Of a DNA stretch of 14,093 nucleotides, positions 1-7,692 are shown in pieces. Source of the DNA: JALYJZ01 sp964476895 (GTDB lineage: Bacteria > Patescibacteriota > SICC01). The notes below the pieces were generated by a model. The model saw only the letters and a program-made list of their open reading frames with translations. It ran no database searches and was not told where the DNA came from. The stretch covers positions 1 through 14,093 of the forward strand of contig CAYZCS010000022.1 in assembly GCA_964476895.1 (NCBI GenBank), in the 5' to 3' direction. Position 1 is the stretch's first letter. Every line of letters starts with the position of its first letter. A program made the position numbers and the translations under genes.

Positions 1-2
1 CA

Positions 3-935
3 GCCTACGCCGAACTAGCCAAGCAAGTCGAGCCGTTCGAGGATTTCTTTGAAAAGAATCCTGATAAGCGGTGGATTTCTGTCGAGCGTACCGATGGCGG
101 CGAACCGCTTTCGGTCGGCATGGCTGGTGACGGTCGGCTTCTGATAACGGAAAGACGCCCCCGAGACGCCGATAGCTATGAAGGAGACGTCTACTGGAAG
201 AACGAAGCCGGAGAGTTGGTCCATTTTGCACTAACCCCGGACCATGAGAAGTCGGCTCGGTTTACCCAAGCGTTCAAGACGGGTACTTCTGAGCAATTGG
301 GCGCGATAGCTGAACATCAAGAGGGCGAGTCGGGAAGCGAATTGGCCGAGATCGTAAGGCAGGCCGAGGATTATCTCAGGGAGCACCCTGGTCAAGCGGT
401 GGAGATCCAATATGAAGACGGAACGTCGGGTCAGGCGATTCGCCGGTCCGTGGATATTGAACTCGGAGACGATGACAGGGTGTACATTCACGAAGGCAGT
501 GACGATCCCGTGGATCGCTACTGGATTGACGAATCCGGCGAGTTGGTAGGACTGAAGGAGCAACCGGCTCCGGGCAAGGCCGCCGAATTCGCCAAAGCCC
601 TTGAGACCGGGACTTCCGAACTCGATCCCCTGCCGCCTGAACAGGAGCAAGCCGCGTATTCAGAGCTAATGGATCTGTTCGACGAGACGAAGCCTTCCGG
701 AGAAACGCGCAAAGTCATAGTTAAGGATGCCCTTAGCCAAAGAGCTACCCTGGAGCTTCATCGCGATGACGATACCGGAGTCAAATTCATTACCGATTTG
801 TCGGAACGCGCAGAGGGAAAGCCCGGGATCTATGTCATCAAGGAGGGCAAGCTGTTCAAGCGGGATGATTTCCTGAACGAGGAACCTGCTTCCCGGAAAG
901 CAGCCGCGCTGGTCCAGACCATGAAGACCGGCTCT
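3..935 (+). repeat. Three degenerate protein-level tandem repeats
   Basis: Units of about 97, 95 and 94 residues at nt 3-293, 336-620 and 654-935. The best-kept part is the second half. Units 1 and 2 share Y-W, then D/N-E-A/S-G-E-L-V, then K-x-A-x-F-x-x-A and T-G-T-S-E. Unit 3 keeps G-K-L, R-K-A-A-A and K-T-G-S but has drifted elsewhere. The similarity is visible in protein and not obvious in DNA, which implies old duplications. Linkers between units are 11-14 residues and acidic. Confidence 0.75.
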
Positions 936-950
936 CGCGTCGTTTTCTAA
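3..950 (+). CDS. Acidic three-repeat protein, 5' end missing
   Basis: I do not recognise the family. The reading frame is open from the first complete codon at position 3, so the gene begins outside the window; the ATG at 120 falls inside the first repeat and is unlikely to be the true start. The visible 315 residues form three degenerate tandem units (nt 3-293, 336-620, 654-935). Each has an amphipathic opening around Y-x-E-L, a charged strand-rich middle, a Y-W/V-x-x-x-x-G-E/K-L turn, and a closing helix ending K-T-G or E-T-G. The third unit ends five residues before the stop. The protein is rich in Asp and Glu, with no visible membrane segment or enzyme motif; a signal peptide cannot be judged without the N-terminus. 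It is convergent with the kinase gene, 23 nt apart. A binding or scaffold role is possible but unproven. Confidence 0.8.
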   Translation, partial: AYAELAKQVEPFEDFFEKNPDKRWISVERTDGGEPLSVGMAGDGRLLITERRPRDADSYEGDVYWKNEAGELVHFALTPDHEKSARFTQAFKTGTSEQLGAIAEHQEGESGSELAEIVRQAEDYLREHPGQAVEIQYEDGTSGQAIRRSVDIELGDDDRVYIHEGSDDPVDRYWIDESGELVGLKEQPAPGKAAEFAKALETGTSELDPLPPEQEQAAYSELMDLFDETKPSGETRKVIVKDALSQRATLELHRDDDTGVKFITDLSERAEGKPGIYVIKEGKLFKRDDFLNEEPASRKAAALVQTMKTGSRVVF

Positions 951-973
951 AATTGTCGGGTGGTATCAATACT

Positions 974-1837
974 TCATACCGTCATGCTTCTGTGCGCCAC
1001 AAAGCGCCCATAGGCATGCTCGAGACCTGTCCTAACATCGTCTTCGTCCAAACGTAGGCCGCGCTCCCGGCACGCTAGCGGTGTCCATGCCAGATGTATG
1101 ACCGCCACGGCATAGAGAATGTCGTCGAGGACGGCGCCTCCTAATTCGGTATATTGCTCCCTTACGTGCCGCCACAGGTTTGGTGTCGTGGCCAGTTGAT
1201 ATAACGAGATTGTGGGGTGCGTGAACCCGAAACCGTCCCAATCCGCCAGTCCCTCAATGGCATTTTGCTCGTCGGCGAGTATGTTATTCGTACTCAAGTC
1301 CCCGTGGCTCAGAGTCCTCTGAGATCGGAGCGAAGCTTCCCTGTCTTTTAGGTATTTAGCCGCAGCTGTCACGTACCGAAGTACTTTCCTATCGGAACTC
1401 TCCTCTAAAACTCTGTCAGCTTTCTCGGCGAAAAGATGTTCCCACAACTCATCTTTCGTGCCGAAACGGCTTACCCAACGAGACGTGTACGGCCGAGTTT
1501 CGTGGTGCATGCGATACAGTACCGTGCCCAAATTTTTACCAAGAGCTTCCAGGCTTTTCGTCTGGTAGTCTCTACTGATCGGCACGCCAGGAATCAGCTC
1601 CATGCGGTTCCAAAAATGGTAAGTGGTACCTTCGATCTTTTGGGGTTCGCATCGGGCGGAGCTGACTACACCTGGAATCCTGCATCCAATATCCAGTCCT
1701 TCTTTTCGCAAAACAAAGATGAATGCGAGCTTCGCCCTCTCCTGCTGCCATAGGTGCTCGGATGCATAGAACTTCTTAACGATGCCAGGACCGTCTGCCA
1801 CGACAATCCCGCGAAAGCCTCGTCCGATTATTTTCAT
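974..1837 (-). CDS. APH/choline-kinase-like phosphotransferase
   Basis: A 287-residue cytosolic protein of the aminoglycoside phosphotransferase/choline kinase fold, predicted to transfer phosphate from ATP to a small molecule. Visible motifs are a Gly-rich loop G-R-G-F-R-G at residues 5-10, a Lys pair at 21-22 that could hold ATP phosphates, the catalytic loop H-G-D-L-S-T-N-N at 178-185 (Brenner motif, Asp180 and Asn185), and D-W-D at 199-201 for metal binding. Length is normal for the family. The substrate cannot be read from the sequence, and antibiotic resistance should not be assumed. The ATG at 1837 lacks a good Shine-Dalgarno sequence; the gene follows the C39-like gene by 20 nt and is probably co-transcribed with it. 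A hand count at 1381-1440 gives 26 G/C of 60, far below the neighbouring operon, which suggests transfer. A serine/threonine kinase role is less likely. Confidence 0.8.
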   Translation of the reverse strand: MKIIGRGFRGIVVADGPGIVKKFYASEHLWQQERAKLAFIFVLRKEGLDIGCRIPGVVSSARCEPQKIEGTTYHFWNRMELIPGVPISRDYQTKSLEALGKNLGTVLYRMHHETRPYTSRWVSRFGTKDELWEHLFAEKADRVLEESSDRKVLRYVTAAAKYLKDREASLRSQRTLSHGDLSTNNILADEQNAIEGLADWDGFGFTHPTISLYQLATTPNLWRHVREQYTELGGAVLDDILYAVAVIHLAWTPLACRERGLRLDEDDVRTGLEHAYGRFVAHRSMTV

Positions 1838-1857
1838 ATTCAGGGCCTGGTACGCAC

Positions 1858-2322
1858 CTACTTCACCGCCACGAACCAGCCCTTGATCGGCTTGTCGGAG
1901 TTGTACCAGAACTTCCGGAAGTGATCCTTCCAGAGCCGGAAGAATCCGTACGAGCTGTCGGCGAAGTAGAGCGCCCGGTCGTCGTGCTGGGTGATAAGGC
2001 CATAATGGCCATCTCCGCTATAGACGTGCTGATAGGTCACAATCACGTATGCACCTACGTCCAGATTCCGCTCGATGTCTTCGACGGAGCCGTTTTCTTT
2101 TTCCTCGACTATCTCCAGCCCCACGCTCTTTGCCGCCTTGACCACGTTCTCGTTCGAGGAGCCTACGCCTCTCTTGGCATCGCAGAGCCCGATCAGTTCT
2201 TTCTCGGAGTGCGAAAAGTCACCTTTCAGGTGAAGGACGTTGAGGATCGAACAGGGCCCGCAACTATACGTGGCCTCCTGGATGTGGAGCTTGTGTTGGG
2301 CGTATATGTTTTTGATATTCAT
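1858..2322 (-). CDS. C39-like papain-fold cysteine peptidase
   Basis: A 154-residue stand-alone domain resembling peptidase C39 and related families. A Gln at residue 15 (oxyanion hole) is followed six residues later by Cys21 in S-C-G-P-C-S. His106 lies in G-H-Y-G-L-I and Asp122 in Y-F-A-D-S-S, giving a full Cys-His-Asp set in the expected order. There is no signal peptide, membrane segment or ABC-transporter domain, so it is unlike the leader peptidases of bacteriocin exporters and is probably cytosolic. It could be an active peptidase or another papain-like enzyme such as an acyl- or amide-transferring one; the substrate is unknown. It starts 23 nt after proS with no clear Shine-Dalgarno sequence and precedes the kinase gene by 20 nt. 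Its composition matches the kinase gene better than the translation genes upstream. Confidence 0.72.
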   Translation of the reverse strand: MNIKNIYAQHKLHIQEATYSCGPCSILNVLHLKGDFSHSEKELIGLCDAKRGVGSSNENVVKAAKSVGLEIVEEKENGSVEDIERNLDVGAYVIVTYQHVYSGDGHYGLITQHDDRALYFADSSYGFFRLWKDHFRKFWYNSDKPIKGWFVAVK

Positions 2323-2345
2323 GTTGAGTTACTCGATAAAACCGA

Positions 2346-3584
<1,239 letters not shown>

Positions 3585-3620
3585 ACGTTCGTGGCTTCAG
3601 CCCGCGGACGGGCGTGCTTG

Positions 3621-4706
3621 CTACCTAATGATATCGAAATACGTGATGAAAAGTATCAGGCCGATCAGGAACGCGAACCCGGCGGCGTGGACCAGGTGCT
3701 CGATCCGCGGACTGACGGGCTTGCCGCGCCTGAGCTTCTCGATGCCGACGAAGACCAGCCGGCCGCCGTCGAGCGCGGGAATCGGGAGCAGGTTGAAGAT
3801 CGCCAGGCTCAGCGAGATGATCGCCACGAACCTGAGGAGCACCAGTGCGCCGAGATCGAGGACCTCCCCGGTCAGCTTGGCGATCCCGACCGGCCCGGCC
3901 ACGCCCGCCGGCACGGAGCCCTGGGTGAAGATGCCGGCGAATACCCCGCCGATCGCCCCCAATGTGAGGATGGTGATCGCGACGATTTCCTTAAGCGCGG
4001 CCCAGGGCGCCACCCACCAGGGGTAATCCAGGCTTTGGTAGTTGTCCGTCGGAGCGATGCCGACCTTGCCGGCGGATACGCCGTCCGCTTCGGGAGTGAC
4101 CGTCAGGGTCCGGACCTCGTCGCCACGTGCCACCGCGACGACGGTCGGTTCCCCGGCGCGCGCCGAGAGCAACGCCGGTACTTCGATCTGGCACCGCACG
4201 TCCTGCCCGTCGATCCGTTGGACCACGTCACCTGAGCGGATACCCGCTTGTGCGGCCGGGCCGCCTTCGGAGACCGCCGCGACGGTCACGTCGTTTCGGA
4301 AGGACGAGCCGGGGATGTCGTCGGCACAGAGCGCGATCGGCGGCATCTTGAAGAGAAATCCGACCGTGAGGAGGAGGAATGCCAGTAACGCGTTCATCGC
4401 CACGCCGGCGATCAGGACCCGTGCCCGTACGCCGGGCGATTTGGATGCGAAGGACCGTTTAGACTGTTTGCCACCGCCGTCCTCACCGAGCATCTTCACG
4501 AACCCGCCGATCGGCAGCGGGTAGATCGAATACGTCGTATCCCCGCGCTTGACCGCGAATATCCGCGGCACCAGCGGCAAGCCGAACCCGAATTCTTCCA
4601 CCTTGATCCCGTTCCGCCGGGCTACCCAAAAGTGGCCGAACTCGTGCGCGACGATCAGCACGCCGATGATCAGGAGGAACGCGACGACGGTCAGGAGCGT
4701 ATCCAC
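3621..4706 (-). CDS. rseP: Site-2 intramembrane zinc protease RseP (M50)
   Basis: A 361-residue inner-membrane metalloprotease that cuts transmembrane helices of regulatory proteins and cleared signal peptides. The active-site helix carries H-E-F-G-H at residues 21-25 (zinc ligands His21 and His25, catalytic Glu22). The third zinc ligand lies in N-L-L-P-I-P-A-L-D-G-G at 305-315 (Asp313). A single PDZ domain covers about 140-210, including a G-P-A-A-Q-A-G-I core; E. coli RseP has two. Hydrophobic segments lie near 5-20, 98-120, 240-262, 288-305 and 342-358. The start is GTG at 4706, 9 nt after uppS, so translation is probably coupled. The usual neighbours cdsA and dxr are missing between uppS and this gene. 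No anti-sigma substrate is encoded nearby. Confidence 0.95.
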   Translation of the reverse strand: MDTLLTVVAFLLIIGVLIVAHEFGHFWVARRNGIKVEEFGFGLPLVPRIFAVKRGDTTYSIYPLPIGGFVKMLGEDGGGKQSKRSFASKSPGVRARVLIAGVAMNALLAFLLLTVGFLFKMPPIALCADDIPGSSFRNDVTVAAVSEGGPAAQAGIRSGDVVQRIDGQDVRCQIEVPALLSARAGEPTVVAVARGDEVRTLTVTPEADGVSAGKVGIAPTDNYQSLDYPWWVAPWAALKEIVAITILTLGAIGGVFAGIFTQGSVPAGVAGPVGIAKLTGEVLDLGALVLLRFVAIISLSLAIFNLLPIPALDGGRLVFVGIEKLRRGKPVSPRIEHLVHAAGFAFLIGLILFITYFDIIR

Positions 4707-4715
4707 GCCGGCCGC

Positions 4716-5402
4716 CTAGGTCCCGAACCGGCGCCCGCGGGCCGTGAAGTCCTTGAGCGCATCGGCCAGGTCCTCCGGCCGGAAGTCGGGCCACTGCTTC
4801 TTGGTGAAGTACAGCTCGGCGTACGTGCCCTGCCACGGCATGAAGCCGGACAGCCGCTGTTCGCCGCTGGTCCGGATGATCAGGTCGACGTCGGGCAGCT
4901 CCGGATCATAGAGCGCCTGCGCGAAGCTCTCCTCGGTGATCTCGTGCGGCTTCTTGCCGGCCAGCTTCTTGGCCGCCTCGACGAGCTCCGCCCGCCCGCC
5001 GTAGGAAAGGGCCAGCGTGAACGTCATGCCGGTATTGTCCTTGGTACGTTCGGTGGCTTCACGCAGCACCTTCTGGAGCTTCTCGGGAAAGCGGTCGGTC
5101 TGGCCGATCGCCCGCACGCGGATGTTCGCATGGTTCAGTTGGTTAATCCGGTTCCGGATGCCCCGCTCGAAAAGCTTGAAGAGGTACTCGACTTCGGCCG
5201 GACTGCGGTTCCAGTTCTCGGTGGAGAATCCCCAGGCCGTAAGGTACTTCACGCCTTGCCCGGGTGCGGCCAGTACCACCGGCCAGAGCGCCTTGTAGAG
5301 ACCATGCCAGTGTCCTTTCATGGCCGGCAGTTCACGCAGCTTGGCCCAGCGGCGGTTGCCGTCCAGGATCATCGCGACGTGTCCGGTTGCGGGTGTCTTC
5401 AT
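4716..5402 (-). CDS. uppS: Isoprenyl transferase (undecaprenyl diphosphate synthase)
   Basis: Cis-prenyltransferase that extends farnesyl diphosphate with isopentenyl diphosphate to make the polyprenyl carrier for wall and glycopolymer synthesis. The 228-residue protein has the P-loop-like M-I-L-D-G-N-R-R-W-A at 11-20 with the metal-binding Asp14, G-F-S-T-E-N-W-x-R at 58-66, R-T-S-G-E-Q-R-L-S at 177-185, and a Glu at 196 in the Y-A-E-L-Y-F segment, all typical of the family. Product chain length cannot be told from motifs. The ATG at 5402 overlaps the frr stop by 4 nt (ATGA), indicating translational coupling. A carrier made here would be used by the LytR-type ligase encoded at 10632-11984. 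Confidence 0.96.
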   Translation of the reverse strand: MKTPATGHVAMILDGNRRWAKLRELPAMKGHWHGLYKALWPVVLAAPGQGVKYLTAWGFSTENWNRSPAEVEYLFKLFERGIRNRINQLNHANIRVRAIGQTDRFPEKLQKVLREATERTKDNTGMTFTLALSYGGRAELVEAAKKLAGKKPHEITEESFAQALYDPELPDVDLIIRTSGEQRLSGFMPWQGTYAELYFTKKQWPDFRPEDLADALKDFTARGRRFGT

Positions 5403-5923
5403 ACGGTCATCAATTCGGTTCGTTTGGCCTCGGCCATGGATTCCAGTTCAGATTGGACCTTTTTGACTTCATCGTCCACCTGCTTCTTGTGACGGTTCAG
5501 CTGGTCCTCGGGCAGATCCTCCCGCTCGGCCTTGGCGATCTTGTCATGACGGGCCCGGCGGAGCGACACCTTCGCCGCCTCCAGCTTCTCCCCGACGACC
5601 TTGACCAGCTCCTTGCGCCGTTCTTCGGTCAACGGCGGCAGCGTGAACCGGATCTGCTGGCCGTCATTGTTCGGCTGACCGTCCAAGTTGGCGGCGCGGA
5701 GCGCCTGTTCGATCGGGCCGAGCATGCCCTTGTCCCACGGCGCCACCAGGATCACCGTGGCTTCAGGCACGGACAGCTGGGCCAGGCTCTTCAGCGGCTG
5801 AGTGGAGCCGTATGCATCGACAGGAATGTCGGCCAGGATGTCCGGGTTGGCACGACCGGTCCGGATCGCAGCCAGTTCGTTACGCAGGAACTCGACGACC
5901 TGCTTGAAGTCCGGATCAGCCAT
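5399..5923 (-). CDS. frr: Ribosome recycling factor
   Basis: Splits the post-termination ribosome together with EF-G. The 174 residues (usual about 185) include the diagnostic R-T-G-R-A-N-P at about 21-27, the P-W-D-K segment in the small domain near 62-65, and a long charged C-terminal helical region with R-R-A-R-H-D-K and L-P-E-D-Q. The ATG at 5923 is preceded by GGGGA and overlaps the tsf stop by 8 nt; the end overlaps uppS by 4 nt. In most bacteria pyrH lies between tsf and frr, but here the two genes are directly fused in layout. Confidence 0.97.
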   Translation of the reverse strand: MADPDFKQVVEFLRNELAAIRTGRANPDILADIPVDAYGSTQPLKSLAQLSVPEATVILVAPWDKGMLGPIEQALRAANLDGQPNNDGQQIRFTLPPLTEERRKELVKVVGEKLEAAKVSLRRARHDKIAKAEREDLPEDQLNRHKKQVDDEVKKVQSELESMAEAKRTELMTV

Positions 5924-6380
5924 GTTCCCCGAGTGCGTACCGGGTGAACCGGGTTACCCGGATGTTTTCACCGAGGCTGGCGATCGCCGCCTGGATGACC
6001 TGCTCGACGGTCTGCTTCTCGTTCTTGATATAGGGCTGCGCGAGCAGCTCCTCGGGGTCCCTCGGGTTTCCCGCCGCGATCTGCATGGCGATCTCTTGCG
6101 CCAGGTTCCGGAAGTCGTCGCCGCGGGCGACGAAGTCGGTCTCGCAGAGCAGTTCCAAGAGCACGCCGATCTTGCCCCCGCCATGGATGTAGCTGTGCAC
6201 GACACCCTCGGCCGTCTCGCGCTCCGCCTTCTTGGCGGCCTTGGTCAGGCCGCGTTCCTTCAGCAGTTCCTTGGCCTTGGCACCGTCGCCGGCCGCGTCT
6301 TCCAGGGCCCGCTTGGCGTCCATGATGCCGGCACCGGTGTCGGCGCGGAGCTTCTGTACGTCGGCGGCGGAAACGCTCAT
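5916..6380 (-). CDS. tsf: Elongation factor Ts, short single-core form
   Basis: Nucleotide exchange factor for EF-Tu. The N-terminal UBA-like domain is complete (V-x-x-L-R-x-x-T-G-A-G-I-M-D near 8-21), and the EF-Tu contact motif T-D-F-V lies at about 106-109. At 154 residues the protein has only one core subdomain and no coiled-coil insertion; E. coli EF-Ts is about 283. The short form is known from Thermus, Chloroflexota and CPR bacteria, so this is not a truncation: the end reads V-T-R-F-x-R-Y-A-L-G, the normal C-terminus. The ATG overlaps the rpsB stop by 4 nt, so synthesis is probably tied to S2. Confidence 0.95.
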   Translation of the reverse strand: MSVSAADVQKLRADTGAGIMDAKRALEDAAGDGAKAKELLKERGLTKAAKKAERETAEGVVHSYIHGGGKIGVLLELLCETDFVARGDDFRNLAQEIAMQIAAGNPRDPEELLAQPYIKNEKQTVEQVIQAAIASLGENIRVTRFTRYALGEHG

Positions 6381-7165
6381 GCGGTCTTCGGCTCCGTGGG
6401 TGCGTGGGTGGTGCCCGGCTTGCTTTTTTCGGCCTCCGCCTCCTTGGCGGCGGCTTCTTTCGCTGCTTTGGCCGAACGCTGGTAGGCTTCCTTGCCGGCC
6501 GATACCGAGGAAGCGATCGCCGAGACGATCAGGCTGATCGCCGAGACCGCATCGTCGTTACCGGGAATCGGATAGTCGATGCCGGTCGGGTCCGCGTTCG
6601 AATCCACGACCCCGATGACCGGGATGCCGAGCTTCTTCGCTTCCGCGACGGCCCACTTCTCCCGGGCGACGTCGCTCACGAACAGTGCCTCCGGGGGCGA
6701 TTCGAGTTCGGCTGCCCCGCCGAGCGTGTTCTCGAGCCGATCCAACTCGCGTTGTTTCATGGCCTGCTCGCCCTTGGGGAGCTTGTCCCACTCTCCCGCC
6801 TCCTTGCCGCTCCGGAGCTTTCGGAGCTGCTCGATCCGGCGCCGGATGGTCTCGAAGTTCGTGAGGAATCCGCCGAGCCAGCGCTCGGTCACGTACGGCA
6901 TGCCGATCCGTTCGGCGGCGGCCTGGACCACGTCCTTGCCCTGCCGCTTGGTGCCGACGAAGAGCACCTTCCCGCCGTCCTTGGCGGTGCGCTCGGCGAA
7001 CGCCTGGGCCTCGTGGAGGTACCCGAGCGTCTGCTCCAGGTCGATGATGTGCACGCCGCCCCGTTCGCCGAACAGGTACGTCGCCATCTGGGGGTTCCAG
7101 CGGCGGGTCTGGTGTCCGAAATGGACACCGGCCTCAAGGAGTGATTTGAGCGTGATATCGGCCAT
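6377..7165 (-). CDS. rpsB: 30S ribosomal protein S2
   Basis: Small-subunit protein needed for S1/mRNA docking. The 262 residues show the family hallmarks L-L-E-A-G-V-H-F-G-H-Q-T-R-R-W-N-P near the start, G-T-K-R-Q in the second strand region, W-L-G-G-F-L-T-N-F, and D-S-N-A-D-P-T-G-I-D-Y-P-I-P-G-N-D-D-A. A 40-residue Ala/Lys/Glu-rich tail follows and ends in a Pro/Thr-rich stretch. The ATG at 7165 is preceded by GGGGGAGG at 7178-7185, 12 nt upstream, the only purine-rich ribosome site there. It is the first gene of the operon; its leader contains the alternative structures described separately. Confidence 0.98.
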   Translation of the reverse strand: MADITLKSLLEAGVHFGHQTRRWNPQMATYLFGERGGVHIIDLEQTLGYLHEAQAFAERTAKDGGKVLFVGTKRQGKDVVQAAAERIGMPYVTERWLGGFLTNFETIRRRIEQLRKLRSGKEAGEWDKLPKGEQAMKQRELDRLENTLGGAAELESPPEALFVSDVAREKWAVAEAKKLGIPVIGVVDSNADPTGIDYPIPGNDDAVSAISLIVSAIASSVSAGKEAYQRSAKAAKEAAAKEAEAEKSKPGTTHAPTEPKTA

Positions 7166-7168
7166 AGG

Positions 7169-7211
7169 GCTTCTTTACCTCCCCCGCCGTGCTCCCGTAC
7201 GGGAGAGAAGC
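7169..7211 (-). promoter_or_regulatory. rpsB leader: competing hairpins around the ribosome site
   Basis: In the minus-strand transcript, CUCCC (7205-7201) can pair with the adjacent GGGAG (7196-7192) across a GUAC loop; at DNA level this is the perfect 14-bp palindrome 7192-7205. The same CUCCC can instead pair with GGGAG inside the Shine-Dalgarno run (7183-7179). In that fold the flanking GCUUCU (7211-7206) pairs perfectly with AGAAGC (7174-7169), which ends three bases before the ATG. One fold leaves the ribosome site free; the other buries it. The base pairing is read directly from the sequence. A role in S2 autoregulation is inference, consistent with known autogenous control of rpsB in other bacteria. 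Confidence 0.55.
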
Positions 7212-7236
7212 GTGTCGCGGGGTGCGTGATGTTCCC

Positions 7237-7266
7237 ACTATACCGGGGCGGGCGTCGGACGGGCAA
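7237..7266 (-). promoter_or_regulatory. Probable sigma70-type promoter of the rpsB operon
   Basis: Reading the minus strand, TTGCCC (7266-7261) is followed after 18 nt by TATAGT (7242-7237). These match the -35 and -10 consensus at four and five of six positions. Transcription would start near 7230, giving a leader of about 65 nt that contains the paired elements described at 7169-7211. No other good candidate lies upstream of rpsB. Confidence 0.55.
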
Positions 7267-7332
7267 GCCGTGGCTTCGGGACGCCGGTACGGCGGCATGG
7301 TCCGGGACGTGCGTTTTGGGCGGTATCACGGG

Positions 7333-7345
7333 TATACTGGTGGGT
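7333..7345 (+). promoter_or_regulatory. Probable -10 element for leaderless rpmE mRNA
   Basis: TATACT at 7333-7338 matches the -10 consensus at five of six positions and ends 7 nt before the rpmE ATG, so the expected start of transcription is at or beside the A of the start codon. There is no normal Shine-Dalgarno sequence in between (only GGTGGG touching the ATG). No clear -35 box is visible; the preceding GGG and GGTAT repeats may matter. Confidence 0.45.
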
Positions 7346-7681
7346 ATGCAACAGAGCATCCATCCCACCTATCATTCCGACGCCAAGGTCCGCTGCTCCG
7401 GATGCGGGCGTGAGTTCACGGTAGGCTCGACCGCCGAGGAGATCCGGGTCGAGCTGTGCAGCCAGTGCCACCCGTTCTATACGGGCAAGCAGAAGCTGGT
7501 GGATACGGCCGGCCGGGTGGAGCGGTACCGCGAGCGAGCGTCCCGCGCCAAGGCCGAGGCTGCCCGACGGAGCACTAAGCCCGAAGCCAAGGATGGCGCG
7601 CAGTCCACGGCCGAAGCCGGGCCGAGCTCGGCGGAACGCCTGGAGGCGATGCGCCAGGAGCTCGAAGAACGGTCGGACTAA
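7346..7681 (+). CDS. rpmE: 50S ribosomal protein L31 with long charged tail
   Basis: Large-subunit bridge protein. The first 60 or so residues are a zinc-type L31: I-H-P-x-Y near the start, Cys17 and Cys20, then Cys38 and Cys41 as zinc ligands, and H-P-F-Y-T-G-K-Q at 42-49. The protein is 111 residues, whereas most L31 proteins are about 66-90; the extra 45 or so residues are Ala/Lys/Arg/Glu-rich, low in complexity, and end in a likely helix. The ATG at 7346 is chosen because the homologous part begins exactly there; the frame is open further upstream to 7226 but that part resembles no L31. It is the first gene of the rpmE-prfA-prmC cluster, divergent from rpsB, and the prfA start lies 11 nt after its stop. 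Confidence 0.93.
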   Translation: MQQSIHPTYHSDAKVRCSGCGREFTVGSTAEEIRVELCSQCHPFYTGKQKLVDTAGRVERYRERASRAKAEAARRSTKPEAKDGAQSTAEAGPSSAERLEAMRQELEERSD

Positions 7682-7692
7682 CCGGACGCACG

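Noticed and set aside
962..980. GGTAT/ATACC inverted repeat between convergent genes, possible bidirectional terminator
   Set aside because: Stem of only 5 bp, AT-rich, 9-nt loop, no T run, and it reaches into the kinase 3' end.
974..1837. Calling the kinase an aminoglycoside resistance enzyme
   Set aside because: Only the general HGDxxxxN and DxD motifs of the broad APH/choline kinase fold are visible; nothing defines the substrate.
3600..3613. GCCCG/CGGGC hairpin in the rseP-proS gap
   Set aside because: A 5-bp stem in GC-rich DNA without a T run; no partner structure around the proS start.
7226..7345. Upstream extension of the rpmE frame
   Set aside because: The 40 extra codons resemble no L31 and cover the promoter region of the divergent rpsB operon.
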